Source: a virus
Length of the DNA stretch: 24,637 nucleotides
Virus record (IMG/VR): IMGVR_UViG_3300043409_000401
Span: 1-24,637 of that record
Reading direction: 5' to 3' (one strand)
Shown here: piece by piece, positions 1 to 8,750 of the stretch
Position numbering within the stretch: the stretch's first letter is position 1
Layout of the letters: each line of letters starts with the position of its first letter
Notes under the pieces: model-generated
Seen by the model: the letters and a program-made list of their open reading frames with translations, nothing else
Told to the model about the DNA's origin: nothing
Database searches by the model: none
Made by a program: the position numbers and the translations under genes

Positions 1-3000
1 GCAGCTTGGCGTGATCTTGCGCCTGACGATACAGCCCCATGGGGTTGAGCTTGCCGAGGCTGTCGCGCACTTTGCCATCGAACTGTTCGCGCAAGCGGTG
101 TTCAATCGTTGCTGCAGCGTCTGCTACTTGGGTGCGGAACTTAACGGCGTACCCCGGCTCGGCGGGTGATGTACCCGCTTTGAATGAGGAGATGAGCTTT
201 CGCAGGCCGTTCTCTGGAGCGGTCTCCAGTGGGCCCATGGAATCAATCAGGGCTTCCGTGCCCGGGGCCATGGCGAACTGCTTGCCGGTGGCGGTCGATG
301 TCTCTTGGAGTTCGGTAGTTGTGAGCTCGGTCAAGACCCCACCGATTCGCAGAATCTCACTCAGCGCGGTATCCGCTTTGGCAGTCAACCCCAGCACATT
401 ACGCACGGCTTCAACAAACTTGGTCCACAGCGTGGTGTTCTTGTACGGCACCGTTTCCATGTAGGCTTGCATGTCGCGGTTGGTCATGGTCCATGCCAGA
501 ACTTCATCGACGTCACGCATGTAATTGGAGCGCAGTTGTTTTTCTACCGCATTGAGAGTTTCCCCTCGGGCGTGCTTGGCATCAACATGTGTGAAGACCG
601 CCTTGGCCACGTCGTAGAGCTCACTGACTGTTTTACCGAGCCGAGTGTTAGCGGCGGAGCGCCTATTGCCAACCGAAAGGGCTCCCATTGTGGCCGTATG
701 AATCAACTCATGCAGGAGAATCTCTGGGGTGGTCCCGGATTGGTCGCCGTTTGATGGGTGATTCAGCGTGATCCGAACGGTGGATGGCATCCCGTTTGGC
801 CCGGGCTGCAGCCCCGAAACGCCTCGGGCTCCGCTGGCAAGCTGCTGCCCCGCAGGGGTAATTTTTACGGGCCCCATGATAACGCCCACAGCTTGGAGTT
901 CCCGCAAAGTGGCAGCAACTCGCTTGGCAATCATTTTCTGATCGGCGTCGGGAAGATTAGCTGCTGCCCAATTTGCGGCTTCCAGAATTGTCTTGCCCCC
1001 GATCGCTTGAACCATCGCTTCTTCGTCGGGCGGAAACGCCAGTTCCATTTGGCGCGTATCTGCCCCCGGGGTGGGGATCACGTCTTCTTTTCGGGCGTCT
1101 TCCGCCTGCTTGGCTTCCGCGTACTCAAGCTCCTCCCGCTTGCTCATGGGGAATAGCATGGCCTGCGGACCACGCAAGATTTCTTTCTGCCCTTCTTCCA
1201 TGCCGACTTCAGAAGCACCGACGGGCTCGTACATCTTCGATGGAATTTCTGTGGGCGCAGCTTTTTCGGCTTTGGGGGCAGGAGCCGGCGCAGCAGGTTT
1301 GGCGGGGCGTTTCTCCAAGGCTTCCATCTGGCGACGGACTGCTTCGGCTTCAGTTTGGCGGGCGGCTTCTTCGGCAGGAGTCTCTGCTACTGCTGCAGGG
1401 GGTGTGGCGCGTTCTCTCCGGTCAACAACATCCCATTGGCGACGCAGCCGGTCAATTTGGGTTTGGAAATCTTCCCATTGCTGGGCCTTCTTGGTATTGA
1501 CGCGCGGCATCCGGCCGGCACTGTCCAGCAATTCAAGTTGTTGGTCAGCCAGCGTTCTGATTTGTGTTTGCAAATCGCGGGAGGTTACTGCAGCAGGCTC
1601 TGCTCCTTGAGGCGCAACTCCCGGCATAGCAGGCCGTCCAGTAGGTACCAATCCGAGTCCGTCAGGTGTGACAGGTGCTTCGGCGGTGGGGGGAACTCCG
1701 GCTCCGGGTTGAACGCGTTCGGCAGGGGTAGGCTCACTAGGAACTCCCATGCTTGGCTCACCTGCTCCGGGCTCAATTCGCTGCTCAACTGCAGGCGTCT
1801 CGGTAATGGTCGGTTCGACACGGGGTGCCTCCTTAAATGGAGCTGGCTGTGGGGCCAGCAGTTCGCGCAGTATCTTGGCCTGTTGGGACGGGCCTTCAAT
1901 CAGGGCTGGGGTGCGCTTGACCAGTGCCTGTACTTCGGGAAGCGTTTTGCCAACGATGTTCTTCTCAAACCATGGTTGCATACCTTTGCGCATAGGCACG
2001 TTCACATCCAACACGTCCTGCATGGTAAGTGGTGCAGCCTGCTCAGGCATGGGGAACCCGCGCTGGGGCTCACGGCCTTCACGCACAGAACGCAGCGGCA
2101 ATTTGTACTGCAGAGGCGCTTTCTCTTTGGCCCCTCGCAGGATAGGCTCCGTTATGGGCGCCCCGGGCATTGGCGTGGTCGGAGCAATGACTCCTTCAGG
2201 GAACATCTCTCCTTGCGTACGGGCCTTCACTTCGTCAGGCATGGTCATCAACTCGGGGGCACCCGCCAGTCCGGGGAACTTCTTCCGAGCCTTGGCATCT
2301 TCCGCAGCTGCCATAGCTTGCGATTCGCGCTGGGCCCGGATGCTTTCGATGTCGCCCTGTGTGTACAGGGCCATTTGCGTGCCCAGCTCGGCAACCCGGG
2401 CTTTGATTTCCGGTGTTGGCTCCATCTGCTTGAGCCGTTCACGCTCTTGCACCATGTCCGCATACTCACGCTGGAAGTCAAGGTCAAGCCCTGTCTGTTC
2501 TGGGGATTGCGTTAGGCGTTGCGTGATCGCATCCATACGGGCCTGCGTCTCTGGAGTCGGCGCTTCAAGGCGCAGCTGCTCCCGCTCAGTTATCAATTCC
2601 GGCACAGTGGCAGCAGGAGGCTCAGGTACCCGGGTTACGGGCTCACCAAACATGTCCAGCTCAGGCTGTCTGGGCATAGGCGCTTCGCCGGGCTCGAATA
2701 AGGCACCTTGGGTACCGGGTTCCGCAGGTAGCGCAGGTTTTTCTTCAGTGGGCGTAGTCTTTGCCCCACGAGCACGACGGCCGAGGGCCATATCCATCAA
2801 GCCTTGAACGATGGCACCCGTAGCTCCGCCGTATGCAGCTTGCTCCCCCAGTCCTTCGATCAGGGCCTGTTCAGGTTTGTAGATGCCTTTGGCAATCAGG
2901 TTTTGGGCAAAGCCCGATGCAGCTTCCTGTGCCGCTTCTTCACCGCCCGCAATCAGGGCACGCTTGACTATCTCAACGCCAGCTGCAGTCGATGCAGTGG

Positions 3001-3568
3001 GGATACGGGACAAAATACGCAGCGGAGCAAACGCTTCCAACGCGCCGGGGATCATGCCCAGCGCCGTGGCGGTGCCCCGTTGTTCTCCAGTAGCCCCAGC
3101 TTCTTCCGCGCGGGTTCGTGATTCCCCAGCGCCGGCACCAACACCCAGACCAACGGCCGCAGCACGGCCAGCCAAGCCAAATGGTCCTGCCAACAGGAAC
3201 GGAGCCGTGGAGCCAATGGCTTCCCCGAGTTTGCGGGGGATGGTTTCTTCGTATCCGGGAGCGGCAGCAAATGGTTCTTTGGCGGCAGTGGCCACCGACT
3301 TGATTTTTTCCCGAGCGGACTTCTCCATATCCTCGGGCAGCAGCGCCGATGCGCCAGTAGCGGCACTTTCCAACAACCCCACCGCTCCGGGCACTATCCC
3401 TTTGAACAGCTCTTTGGCCCCACCCATCATGGTGGTTTCTGGCAGCGCTTGCCCGGCCTCGGGATTTTGTCCCAGTACAGCCTGCGCTACCTCCGCATCA
3501 CTTGCCCCCGGAGGGCCCTCTATCTGGTAACTTTTTCCGTTAGGGGCTGTGATGCGGTAGATTGGCAT
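1..3568 (-). CDS. Giant polyvalent virion (ejection) protein with HExxH zincin motif, N-terminal 1189 residues
   Basis: The frame is open from an ATG at 3568 to the window edge, so the C-terminus is missing. Residues 1-35 form a small basic-to-acidic domain (MPIYRITAPNGKSYQIEGPP) of a type often found at the N-terminus of phage ejection proteins. Residues about 47-268 are Gly/Ala-rich with amphipathic and hydrophobic helices, as in internal virion proteins. A long Pro/Glu-rich linker with predicted coiled coil runs to about residue 860. The motif HELIH lies at residues 953-957 (bases 698-712), and a downstream DEVLAW around E1022 could supply the third zinc ligand. Together these suggest a gluzincin-like peptidase domain within a large polyvalent protein. 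Family knowledge: such proteins are thought to enter the host with the DNA and carry several effector domains. The start lies 6 bases after the stop of the preceding gene, with no clear ribosome binding site. The exact substrate is unknown. Confidence 0.82.
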   Translation of the reverse strand, partial: MPIYRITAPNGKSYQIEGPPGASDAEVAQAVLGQNPEAGQALPETTMMGGAKELFKGIVPGAVGLLESAATGASALLPEDMEKSAREKIKSVATAAKEPFAAAPGYEETIPRKLGEAIGSTAPFLLAGPFGLAGRAAAVGLGVGAGAGESRTRAEEAGATGEQRGTATALGMIPGALEAFAPLRILSRIPTASTAAGVEIVKRALIAGGEEAAQEAASGFAQNLIAKGIYKPEQALIEGLGEQAAYGGATGAIVQGLMDMALGRRARGAKTTPTEEKPALPAEPGTQGALFEPGEAPMPRQPELDMFGEPVTRVPEPPAATVPELITEREQLRLEAPTPETQARMDAITQRLTQSPEQTGLDLDFQREYADMVQERERLKQMEPTPEIKARVAELGTQMALYTQGDIESIRAQRESQAMAAAEDAKARKKFPGLAGAPELMTMPDEVKARTQGEMFPEGVIAPTTPMPGAPITEPILRGAKEKAPLQYKLPLRSVREGREPQRGFPMPEQAAPLTMQDVLDVNVPMRKGMQPWFEKNIVGKTLPEVQALVKRTPALIEGPSQQAKILRELLAPQPAPFKEAPRVEPTITETPAVEQRIEPGAGEPSMGVPSEPTPAERVQPGAGVPPTAEAPVTPDGLGLVPTGRPAMPGVAPQGAEPAAVTSRDLQTQIRTLADQQLELLDSAGRMPRVNTKKAQQWEDFQTQIDRLRRQWDVVDRRERATPPAAVAETPAEEAARQTEAEAVRRQMEALEKRPAKPAAPAPAPKAEKAAPTEIPSKMYEPVGASEVGMEEGQKEILRGPQAMLFPMSKREELEYAEAKQAEDARKEDVIPTPGADTRQMELAFPPDEEAMVQAIGGKTILEAANWAAANLPDADQKMIAKRVAATLRELQAVGVIMGPVKITPAGQQLASGARGVSGLQPGPNGMPSTVRITLNHPSNGDQSGTTPEILLHELIHTATMGALSVGNRRSAANTRLGKTVSELYDVAKAVFTHVDAKHARGETLNAVEKQLRSNYMRDVDEVLAWTMTNRDMQAYMETVPYKNTTLWTKFVEAVRNVLGLTAKADTALSEILRIGGVLTELTTTELQETSTATGKQFAMAPGTEALIDSMGPLETAPENGLRKLISSFKAGTSPAEPGYAVKFRTQVADAAATIEHRLREQFDGKVRDSLGKLNPMGLYRQAQDHAKL

Positions 3569-3574
3569 AATGTG

Positions 3575-5275
3575 CTATGGCGTTATGACTTGGGCTTTAC
3601 CCCAGCCAGTGGTACTGGTTCCGCCGGGGCGAGCTGCGCCGGGGGCTGCCGCCATTGTACCTAGTCCTGCCATTTTTTCAATTTCTGCGTTTACTCGGGT
3701 AAGTTGGGCGTTGATAGCCGCGCGTTGATCTTTGTTGAACTCAGTCTTGAGCTGGGTAGCCAGTGACCCCTGCAGCGCTTTGAGTTCTGCAAGCTGCTGC
3801 TTATCGCCGCCCCCAGCGCCGCGCTCTTTGGCCGCAGCCAGCGTAGTACGCGCCTGCAACTGGGCCACATCCATTCGGCCTTGTTGTTCCACTTGGGTTT
3901 TGTAAATCCCAGCTGAGAGCTCCGCATCTTTGCCGGTGATGTCCATGATGCCTTTGATACCGACTTCCCGGGCTTTGTCCATGCGGGCTTCGGCCTTATC
4001 CTCAAAGGCTTGGGCTGTTTTCCAGTCCTCACGAGATTCCGCACGACGAGCTTGCTCAATTTCTCCGAAGGCTTTCTGGCGTTCCTTGGCGGCTTTCTTC
4101 ATGTCCTTTATGGCACCAGAATATTCGGTCAATGCAGTTCCGGCCGCGTCTCCGATGTTTTTGAACGCATTTGGCGATGTGCCCGCCATCATGCCCACTC
4201 CCAGTCGGAAAATAGCAACGCCTGTTGCTTCGTCTTTCTCTTTGCCAGCACCGGATTCTTCTTTTTTCAGCGACTCCTCATACTTGGAGTAGGCTTCACC
4301 CGCGGGCTTACCCTCTTCGCGACGGGCGCGGGCGGCTTCCACGAGCGTCGCCATATCTGTCTGGTATTTGCCAAGATCACTGCGCATGCCCTTGGTATCC
4401 AAGAACTGCCCGGCAGTTTCTTTTGCGCCTTGCACGGATGGGCCAACAGGACCGCGAAGCGCAGCGGCTTCACGAGTGCCGCCAAGACCAGCTTCCAGTT
4501 TTGGTTTCGGTTTTGGTGCAGGGAGATTTTCCAGTTGTTGAGGTGTCCTGATTTCTGTAGGTCGGCTGGTAGGCGCAGCTTTGGGTGCCGTCACCTTGTC
4601 TTTCCCCCATTCATACCCCGGGGCCTGTACCAGAGTCTTGACAATATCCCGAGGGTCTGGCACGTACTGGTCGATAAACCGCCCAACATTACCCATCTGG
4701 TCGCCGTAAGAGCTTGTACTGCCCCCTGCGGCTTCAATACGAGCCAAGCGTTCGGCACGTTCGGCTGCTTCGCGTTCACGAGTCTCCCGATTCATACGAT
4801 CGTATGGGGTCTCGTACGGACGAACTAAACCTTGATCCTGATACCGTTCAACACCCCCACCGTCCGCAAATGCCACGATCCCGCCGTCAGCGAAGTTCAT
4901 ATCGCCTGCAGGAAGTGCTGCAATACCCGCTTCGTCCGGTGACTGGGGTGCAGCCATAGGTTGGGATTGCCCACCGCCCGTAAATTCGCCATGCTCTGAT
5001 TGCTTTCTAGCTTCCAGCAGCTGGGACAGTCGGGCTAATTGGGCGGGGTTTAGAGTTCCCATGTCACCCATGCGCGCGAGTTCTTGATCGACCACTTTGG
5101 GCTGAGCTTGGGCAGGGCCCGCTTGTGCGGAGGCACGCATATCTTTGCGGCGCTTGGATTCCGACATGGCCAAGGCGATGATATAGGGGTCTCCCTTGTG
5201 CATCATGGCGTACTGCTGCAGGGACTGGTCTGGCATCTTGGCCAGACGGGAGGTTATCTGTTCAATGTTAATCAT
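3575..5275 (-). CDS. Internal virion / DNA-ejection protein, coiled-coil, 566 residues
   Basis: The start ATG overlaps the stop of the preceding gene in an ATGA, indicating translational coupling. The N-terminal 100 residues are helical and polar. At residues 128-140 two copies of the FADGG tag occur 8 residues apart. The middle is Pro/Lys/Ala-rich and low complexity. A glycine-rich hydrophobic stretch near residues 350-380 (RLGVGMMAGTSPNAF) is typical of phage ejection proteins in this position. The C-terminal third, to about residue 535, is strongly charged and heptad-like, suggesting coiled coil. No enzymatic motif is seen. Its place between two other low-complexity virion proteins and the giant polyvalent protein supports a role inside the capsid or in the conduit formed during genome entry. 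The function is inferred from context and composition, not from a named domain. Confidence 0.7.
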   Translation of the reverse strand: MINIEQITSRLAKMPDQSLQQYAMMHKGDPYIIALAMSESKRRKDMRASAQAGPAQAQPKVVDQELARMGDMGTLNPAQLARLSQLLEARKQSEHGEFTGGGQSQPMAAPQSPDEAGIAALPAGDMNFADGGIVAFADGGGVERYQDQGLVRPYETPYDRMNRETREREAAERAERLARIEAAGGSTSSYGDQMGNVGRFIDQYVPDPRDIVKTLVQAPGYEWGKDKVTAPKAAPTSRPTEIRTPQQLENLPAPKPKPKLEAGLGGTREAAALRGPVGPSVQGAKETAGQFLDTKGMRSDLGKYQTDMATLVEAARARREEGKPAGEAYSKYEESLKKEESGAGKEKDEATGVAIFRLGVGMMAGTSPNAFKNIGDAAGTALTEYSGAIKDMKKAAKERQKAFGEIEQARRAESREDWKTAQAFEDKAEARMDKAREVGIKGIMDITGKDAELSAGIYKTQVEQQGRMDVAQLQARTTLAAAKERGAGGGDKQQLAELKALQGSLATQLKTEFNKDQRAAINAQLTRVNAEIEKMAGLGTMAAAPGAARPGGTSTTGWGKAQVITP

Positions 5276-6840
5276 GCCCGGTCTCCCATCATGTCGGCGA
5301 TCGCCAAATCCATCAATCCGCCGTCAGCATACCCGCGAACCGCCCCGCCTTTTGCCATGAGCTTGCTTGCACCGAGTGCTGCAGTGCCGAGTCCGGCCAT
5401 TTGCGAAATCGGGCTTGGGGGCGCCGCATACAGGGACTGGGTTGTGCCCATGGGTGTTCCACGGATCATGTTGGACATAAACTCCAACTGCTGGTACGGG
5501 TATTTTTCCTGAGCCGCATATTCTTGCTGTTGCGAAGCAATTCGAGCTTGGTCCAACTGCTGCTGCTGGGTACCGTAAGCCTGTTGCAGCTTGTTGACAT
5601 CCATACCTTGCGTAAACTGCTGCTGACCCAAAGCGCCGAGTTGACCAGCTCCAGTAAGGGCCGTCTGCAAACCCTGCAAGCCAAGACCAGCGCCATATTG
5701 ACGGGACTGCTCCTCAAGCTGCTGTGCTGACTGGCCGTACTGGGCCCCGGTCTGAGCGCCCGTCATGGCTTGTTGCGCGGCAAACTGATTTGCAGCCTCT
5801 TGTGCCTGCTGTGCCGACATGCCGTATTGGGCTTGAAGCTGCGCTGCAGTCAGGCCTTGACCTGCGCCAAACTGACGTGATTGCTCCGCCAGTTGTTGAG
5901 CTTGCATTCCAGTCGTTGCGCCAAGCTGTTGCACGCCAAGTTGTGCGGCCAAGTTTTGTTGACCCGTAGTCAGGCCAGCTTGTTGGTTGGCCATTTGAGC
6001 TTGCATGCGTGCTTGCTGTTCGGCATTAAATTGCTGTTGGGCTTGTTGGTATGCAGCCTGTGTGCCGGTGGCTTGGATGTCGCCCTTCTGGGTTGCCAAG
6101 TTCCGCGCAGCTTCTGCATCCATGATGGCCTGACGGCTGCCGCCAAACGCACCTTGACTAACGGCCTGTGCGCCGCGTTGTGTGCCCGCAATATCGGCAG
6201 TCCGCTGAGCTTCACGCTGCTGCTTCTCCACCACACTTTGCATGTACGGGGACATGTAGGCTTCGGCAGCGCCGGGCTGTGCAAAAGACTGTGTGCCAAC
6301 TTGCTGAGCTGGCCCCATGCCGTATTGTTGCAACTGGGGTGCGCGTTCGCCTGCCGCTTGAAACTGGCCGGGCGCTTGAAAGGGGTTCTGGAACTGCGAG
6401 GGATTGTATGCGCCGGGGGCTTGGAACTGATTCCCAAACTGCCCAGCGTCATACCCGGTGCCAAGCGCACGCTCAGAAGCCAAGGCGGCAGTAGCGGCAC
6501 CCAGCCCAGTAGCAGCGGAGGGCTGCATTAGGCCCGCGCCCTCATAAGCCTTGGTCTGCAAGCCCGTGGGCCCCGCGACGGTCTGACCGGACAGCCCTTG
6601 CTTCCCCGCCCAAGTCCCGTAACTTTGGTAGGGCTGATCTTGGGTTAGTGTCTTGGTACGGGACAGGGCGTCTTCAGCGTACGGCTTTACCCAATCAGGG
6701 ATGTCCGTAATTTGAGTTTGCGTCGCGCTACCGCCGCCTCCGCCTCCGCCGCCGTAAATGATACGACCGGCTTCTTTACGGGTTGCGCTGTCGCCCAAGG
6801 GCTCGCCAAAGGCTTCAAGTTGTCGGCGTGAGTAGCTCAT
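5272..6840 (-). CDS. Gln/Ala-rich internal virion protein, 522 residues
   Basis: Translation starts in an ATGA overlap with the acetyltransferase gene. After a short N-terminus there is a run of eight glycines (about residues 30-37), then a segment with IPDWVKPYAEDAL. From about residue 100 to 440 the chain is extremely rich in Gln, Ala and Gly, with irregular repeats of AQQ, GAQ and SRQ(F/Y)GAG type. This suggests a long helical or fibrous body. Near the C-terminus comes a conserved-looking block, YPYQQLEFMSNMIRGTPMG, and the protein ends with MAKGG and YADGG tags (residues 495-508). Composition and neighbours match the internal core or ejection proteins of podovirus-like phages. No catalytic residues are visible. 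An alternative is a tail-tip or tape-measure-like role, which I consider less likely because of the Gln/Ala bias and the neighbours. Confidence 0.68.
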   Translation of the reverse strand: MSYSRRQLEAFGEPLGDSATRKEAGRIIYGGGGGGGGSATQTQITDIPDWVKPYAEDALSRTKTLTQDQPYQSYGTWAGKQGLSGQTVAGPTGLQTKAYEGAGLMQPSAATGLGAATAALASERALGTGYDAGQFGNQFQAPGAYNPSQFQNPFQAPGQFQAAGERAPQLQQYGMGPAQQVGTQSFAQPGAAEAYMSPYMQSVVEKQQREAQRTADIAGTQRGAQAVSQGAFGGSRQAIMDAEAARNLATQKGDIQATGTQAAYQQAQQQFNAEQQARMQAQMANQQAGLTTGQQNLAAQLGVQQLGATTGMQAQQLAEQSRQFGAGQGLTAAQLQAQYGMSAQQAQEAANQFAAQQAMTGAQTGAQYGQSAQQLEEQSRQYGAGLGLQGLQTALTGAGQLGALGQQQFTQGMDVNKLQQAYGTQQQQLDQARIASQQQEYAAQEKYPYQQLEFMSNMIRGTPMGTTQSLYAAPPSPISQMAGLGTAALGASKLMAKGGAVRGYADGGLMDLAIADMMGDRA

Positions 6841-7298
6841 GTTGGCTCCGTGCTCAAAAGTTTTGTGTACAGCTTATCCGTCAGTTTGTACCCAAGGTAC
6901 TCGAATAGCTTTGAATTGTCCAAGTGAATCTTGGTGTGCATGATGATACGATTTACGCCGTCATCTCTCAAGGCCTGTTCAGCAAACTGAAACAAGCGAA
7001 TCCCAGTGCGGCCCAGCCGCTGATCTTTGCGCAGAAAGTAAATGTCTTCAAACGCAGTCTTACATGTGCTGTAGTGCAGATGCGGCTGAACAATGAACAA
7101 TGCGTACCCAATCAATTCCCCGTCGGACCTCGCCACAATGCACTTGAGCATTTCCGCCACGCAAAGTCGCCCGTATGCCGCATAGTCTGGCATCAACGGA
7201 AAGTCTTTGGTCACGCACAACTCATCGTAATGCACCGGCAAAAGACTTTGCAACTCATCAATAAAAGTTGCGGGATCAGCGACGGAGTAGTCGATCAT
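6837..7298 (-). CDS. GNAT-family N-acetyltransferase
   Basis: This 153-residue protein has the length and order of a single GNAT domain. Residues 64-70 (GYALFIV) form the central strand. Motif A follows as DIYFLRKDQRLGRTGIRLF (85-103), where the QRLGRTG loop would bind the pyrophosphate of acetyl-CoA, followed by the FAEQAL helix. Motif B is NSKLFEYLGYKLTDKLYTK at the C-terminus. GNAT enzymes transfer an acetyl group from acetyl-CoA to an amine; the substrate here cannot be told. The gene overlaps both neighbours by ATGA, so its translation is coupled to two probable ejection proteins. That suggests it is made late, and either modifies a virion or host protein or is carried in the particle. 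The family assignment is firm, the role is open. Confidence 0.85.
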   Translation of the reverse strand: MIDYSVADPATFIDELQSLLPVHYDELCVTKDFPLMPDYAAYGRLCVAEMLKCIVARSDGELIGYALFIVQPHLHYSTCKTAFEDIYFLRKDQRLGRTGIRLFQFAEQALRDDGVNRIIMHTKIHLDNSKLFEYLGYKLTDKLYTKLLSTEPT

Positions 7299-8716
7299 AC
7301 TGGCAGAAGTCTTTCAGCTTTGGTATTGGTGGCCACACGGCCTTTGCCGGTGGTCTTGGCGCGGGCTTTTTGCACACGGTCCATCATGGCGTACAGCTTG
7401 CGGGCGCCAGCCTCGGTCGAGCCATTACCAATCTCCGACACAATGCGGGCGGGAACCACGAACTCGCCATCAGCCAAACGCGCAGGGCGCTTGTCACCGA
7501 TAGAGGCTGGGATGCTGTCTGAAACCCCATCACCCGGCCCACGCAGCAAACGACCGCCATCGGAGTAATCCCCCAGATGGCTCTGACCGCCTTTGGCAAA
7601 GTTTTCAGCGCCAGTATATGGATTGACGGACGTGTCGCTTACGCCGCCTTGCGCATACGCCGGGCGCATTTGTGATTGATTTTGCTGCGACATTGCCTCA
7701 ATTGGGTTGATGTCCATGAGGCCACCACCCGCTGCCATCTCAGTGGTAGTCTTCGGCCTCTTGATAAAGGGGCTTGTACGGTTTGTGGGGTCGTACTCGT
7801 AGTCGTAATCCAGCATGGACCCTGAGTAGGGCTTTTTAACCGGCTCAGGTGTTTGCATCAGCATGGGAGCCGCAGCCATCATGCCGTACTTCATCAAACC
7901 GCTGGTCCCGCCAACACCTTGGGCTTCGACACCTTTGGATGCAGCATTGCCCATGAACGCTGAACGCCCTTCTGGAGTCGTCAGCGCTTCAATACCTCTG
8001 GCCGATTGCGAGAGCTTATCCATTCCCGTGGGCGGCGTAAGTGTCTGTACCGGCGCAGCAATTGTGGGTTGCAGGGGCGCAGCTGGGGGAGCAACCGGCG
8101 CAGCAACCGTAGGAGTAACCGGCGCAGCAGGAATGGCAGAAGGAGAAAATGTGGATGGCTGAATACCCTGCGCGGCCATGTCCGCTTGAAACCCAGCGCC
8201 CAGTTGTCCAGCGGTCTGGGCCCCCAAAGAAGCCCCAGTTGCGCCTATAGTTGGCGCCACACCTTGAGCGGCCAGTGACGCCTCAAGCCCTGTACCAAGC
8301 TGCGCCGCCGTTTGCGGACCCATAGCACCCAAACCAGCAGCCCCCGCCTCTGCTGCACCAGCAGCGCCTGCGCCCATCAAACCCGCACCCAAACCAGCGC
8401 CGCCGAAAGCGCCCAAGCCCGCCATCAGACCTTTCTTCAAGCTGCCAGTAGCGGCAGTGTAGCCCGCGCCAGTAATCAAAGCTGCAGACAAGCCGCCAGT
8501 GAAGGGGGCCAGACCGAAGCCGATAAGCATCGGCAAAATGCTCGACAAGAAGCCCGCTTCGGGTAAACCCGTATCAGGGTTTGTGGTCAGTGATCCACCG
8601 TGGGCCTTGGCCAACGCGTGTAGCCCAGCAACTTCTTGCGGGGCCATATGAATCAACTGAGTATCCGGACCTCTGCCACGGGAGGCAAGGTGTTGTGCAG
8701 CAAGTTGTAGGCTCAT
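7295..8716 (-). CDS. Gly/Ala-rich virion protein with conserved C-terminal DGEFVVPA module, 473 residues
   Basis: The start is supported by GAGG five bases before the ATG. Residues 1-50 are a polar N-terminal block (MSLQLAAQHLASRGRGPDTQ). Residues about 55-130 are highly hydrophobic and Gly/Ala-rich and could insert into a membrane. An imperfect duplication of about 30 residues follows (about 129-190, each copy with QLG.G..A..AAQG). The middle is Pro/Ala/Thr low complexity. Residues 327-388 carry MAAGG, YAQGG, FAKGG and YSDGG tags. The C-terminus has a compact conserved-looking module (GPGDGVSDSIPASIG, then RPARLADGEFVVPARIVSEI, then KLYAMMDRVQ) and a basic tail. The first gene of the ejection run, it is probably a pore or internal virion protein. 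No enzyme domain is recognised. Confidence 0.7.
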   Translation of the reverse strand: MSLQLAAQHLASRGRGPDTQLIHMAPQEVAGLHALAKAHGGSLTTNPDTGLPEAGFLSSILPMLIGFGLAPFTGGLSAALITGAGYTAATGSLKKGLMAGLGAFGGAGLGAGLMGAGAAGAAEAGAAGLGAMGPQTAAQLGTGLEASLAAQGVAPTIGATGASLGAQTAGQLGAGFQADMAAQGIQPSTFSPSAIPAAPVTPTVAAPVAPPAAPLQPTIAAPVQTLTPPTGMDKLSQSARGIEALTTPEGRSAFMGNAASKGVEAQGVGGTSGLMKYGMMAAAPMLMQTPEPVKKPYSGSMLDYDYEYDPTNRTSPFIKRPKTTTEMAAGGGLMDINPIEAMSQQNQSQMRPAYAQGGVSDTSVNPYTGAENFAKGGQSHLGDYSDGGRLLRGPGDGVSDSIPASIGDKRPARLADGEFVVPARIVSEIGNGSTEAGARKLYAMMDRVQKARAKTTGKGRVATNTKAERLLPV

Positions 8717-8721
8717 GTGTG

Positions 8722-8725
8722 CCTC
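8722..8725 (-). promoter_or_regulatory. Ribosome binding site of the 473-residue virion gene (GAGG-CACAC-ATG)
   Basis: Identical to the initiation region of the long fibre gene over 12 bases. It lies in the 34-base gap, the widest in the window. Confidence 0.75.
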
Positions 8726-8750
8726 GCGGGAAGGGGGTTAATCGAGTCTA

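Noticed and set aside
39-3530. Several plus-strand open frames of 130-390 codons in the first 3.5 kb
   Set aside because: The minus frame is open without a stop over the whole stretch and reads as a coherent protein with recognisable motifs; the plus frames are low-complexity shadows without ribosome binding sites.
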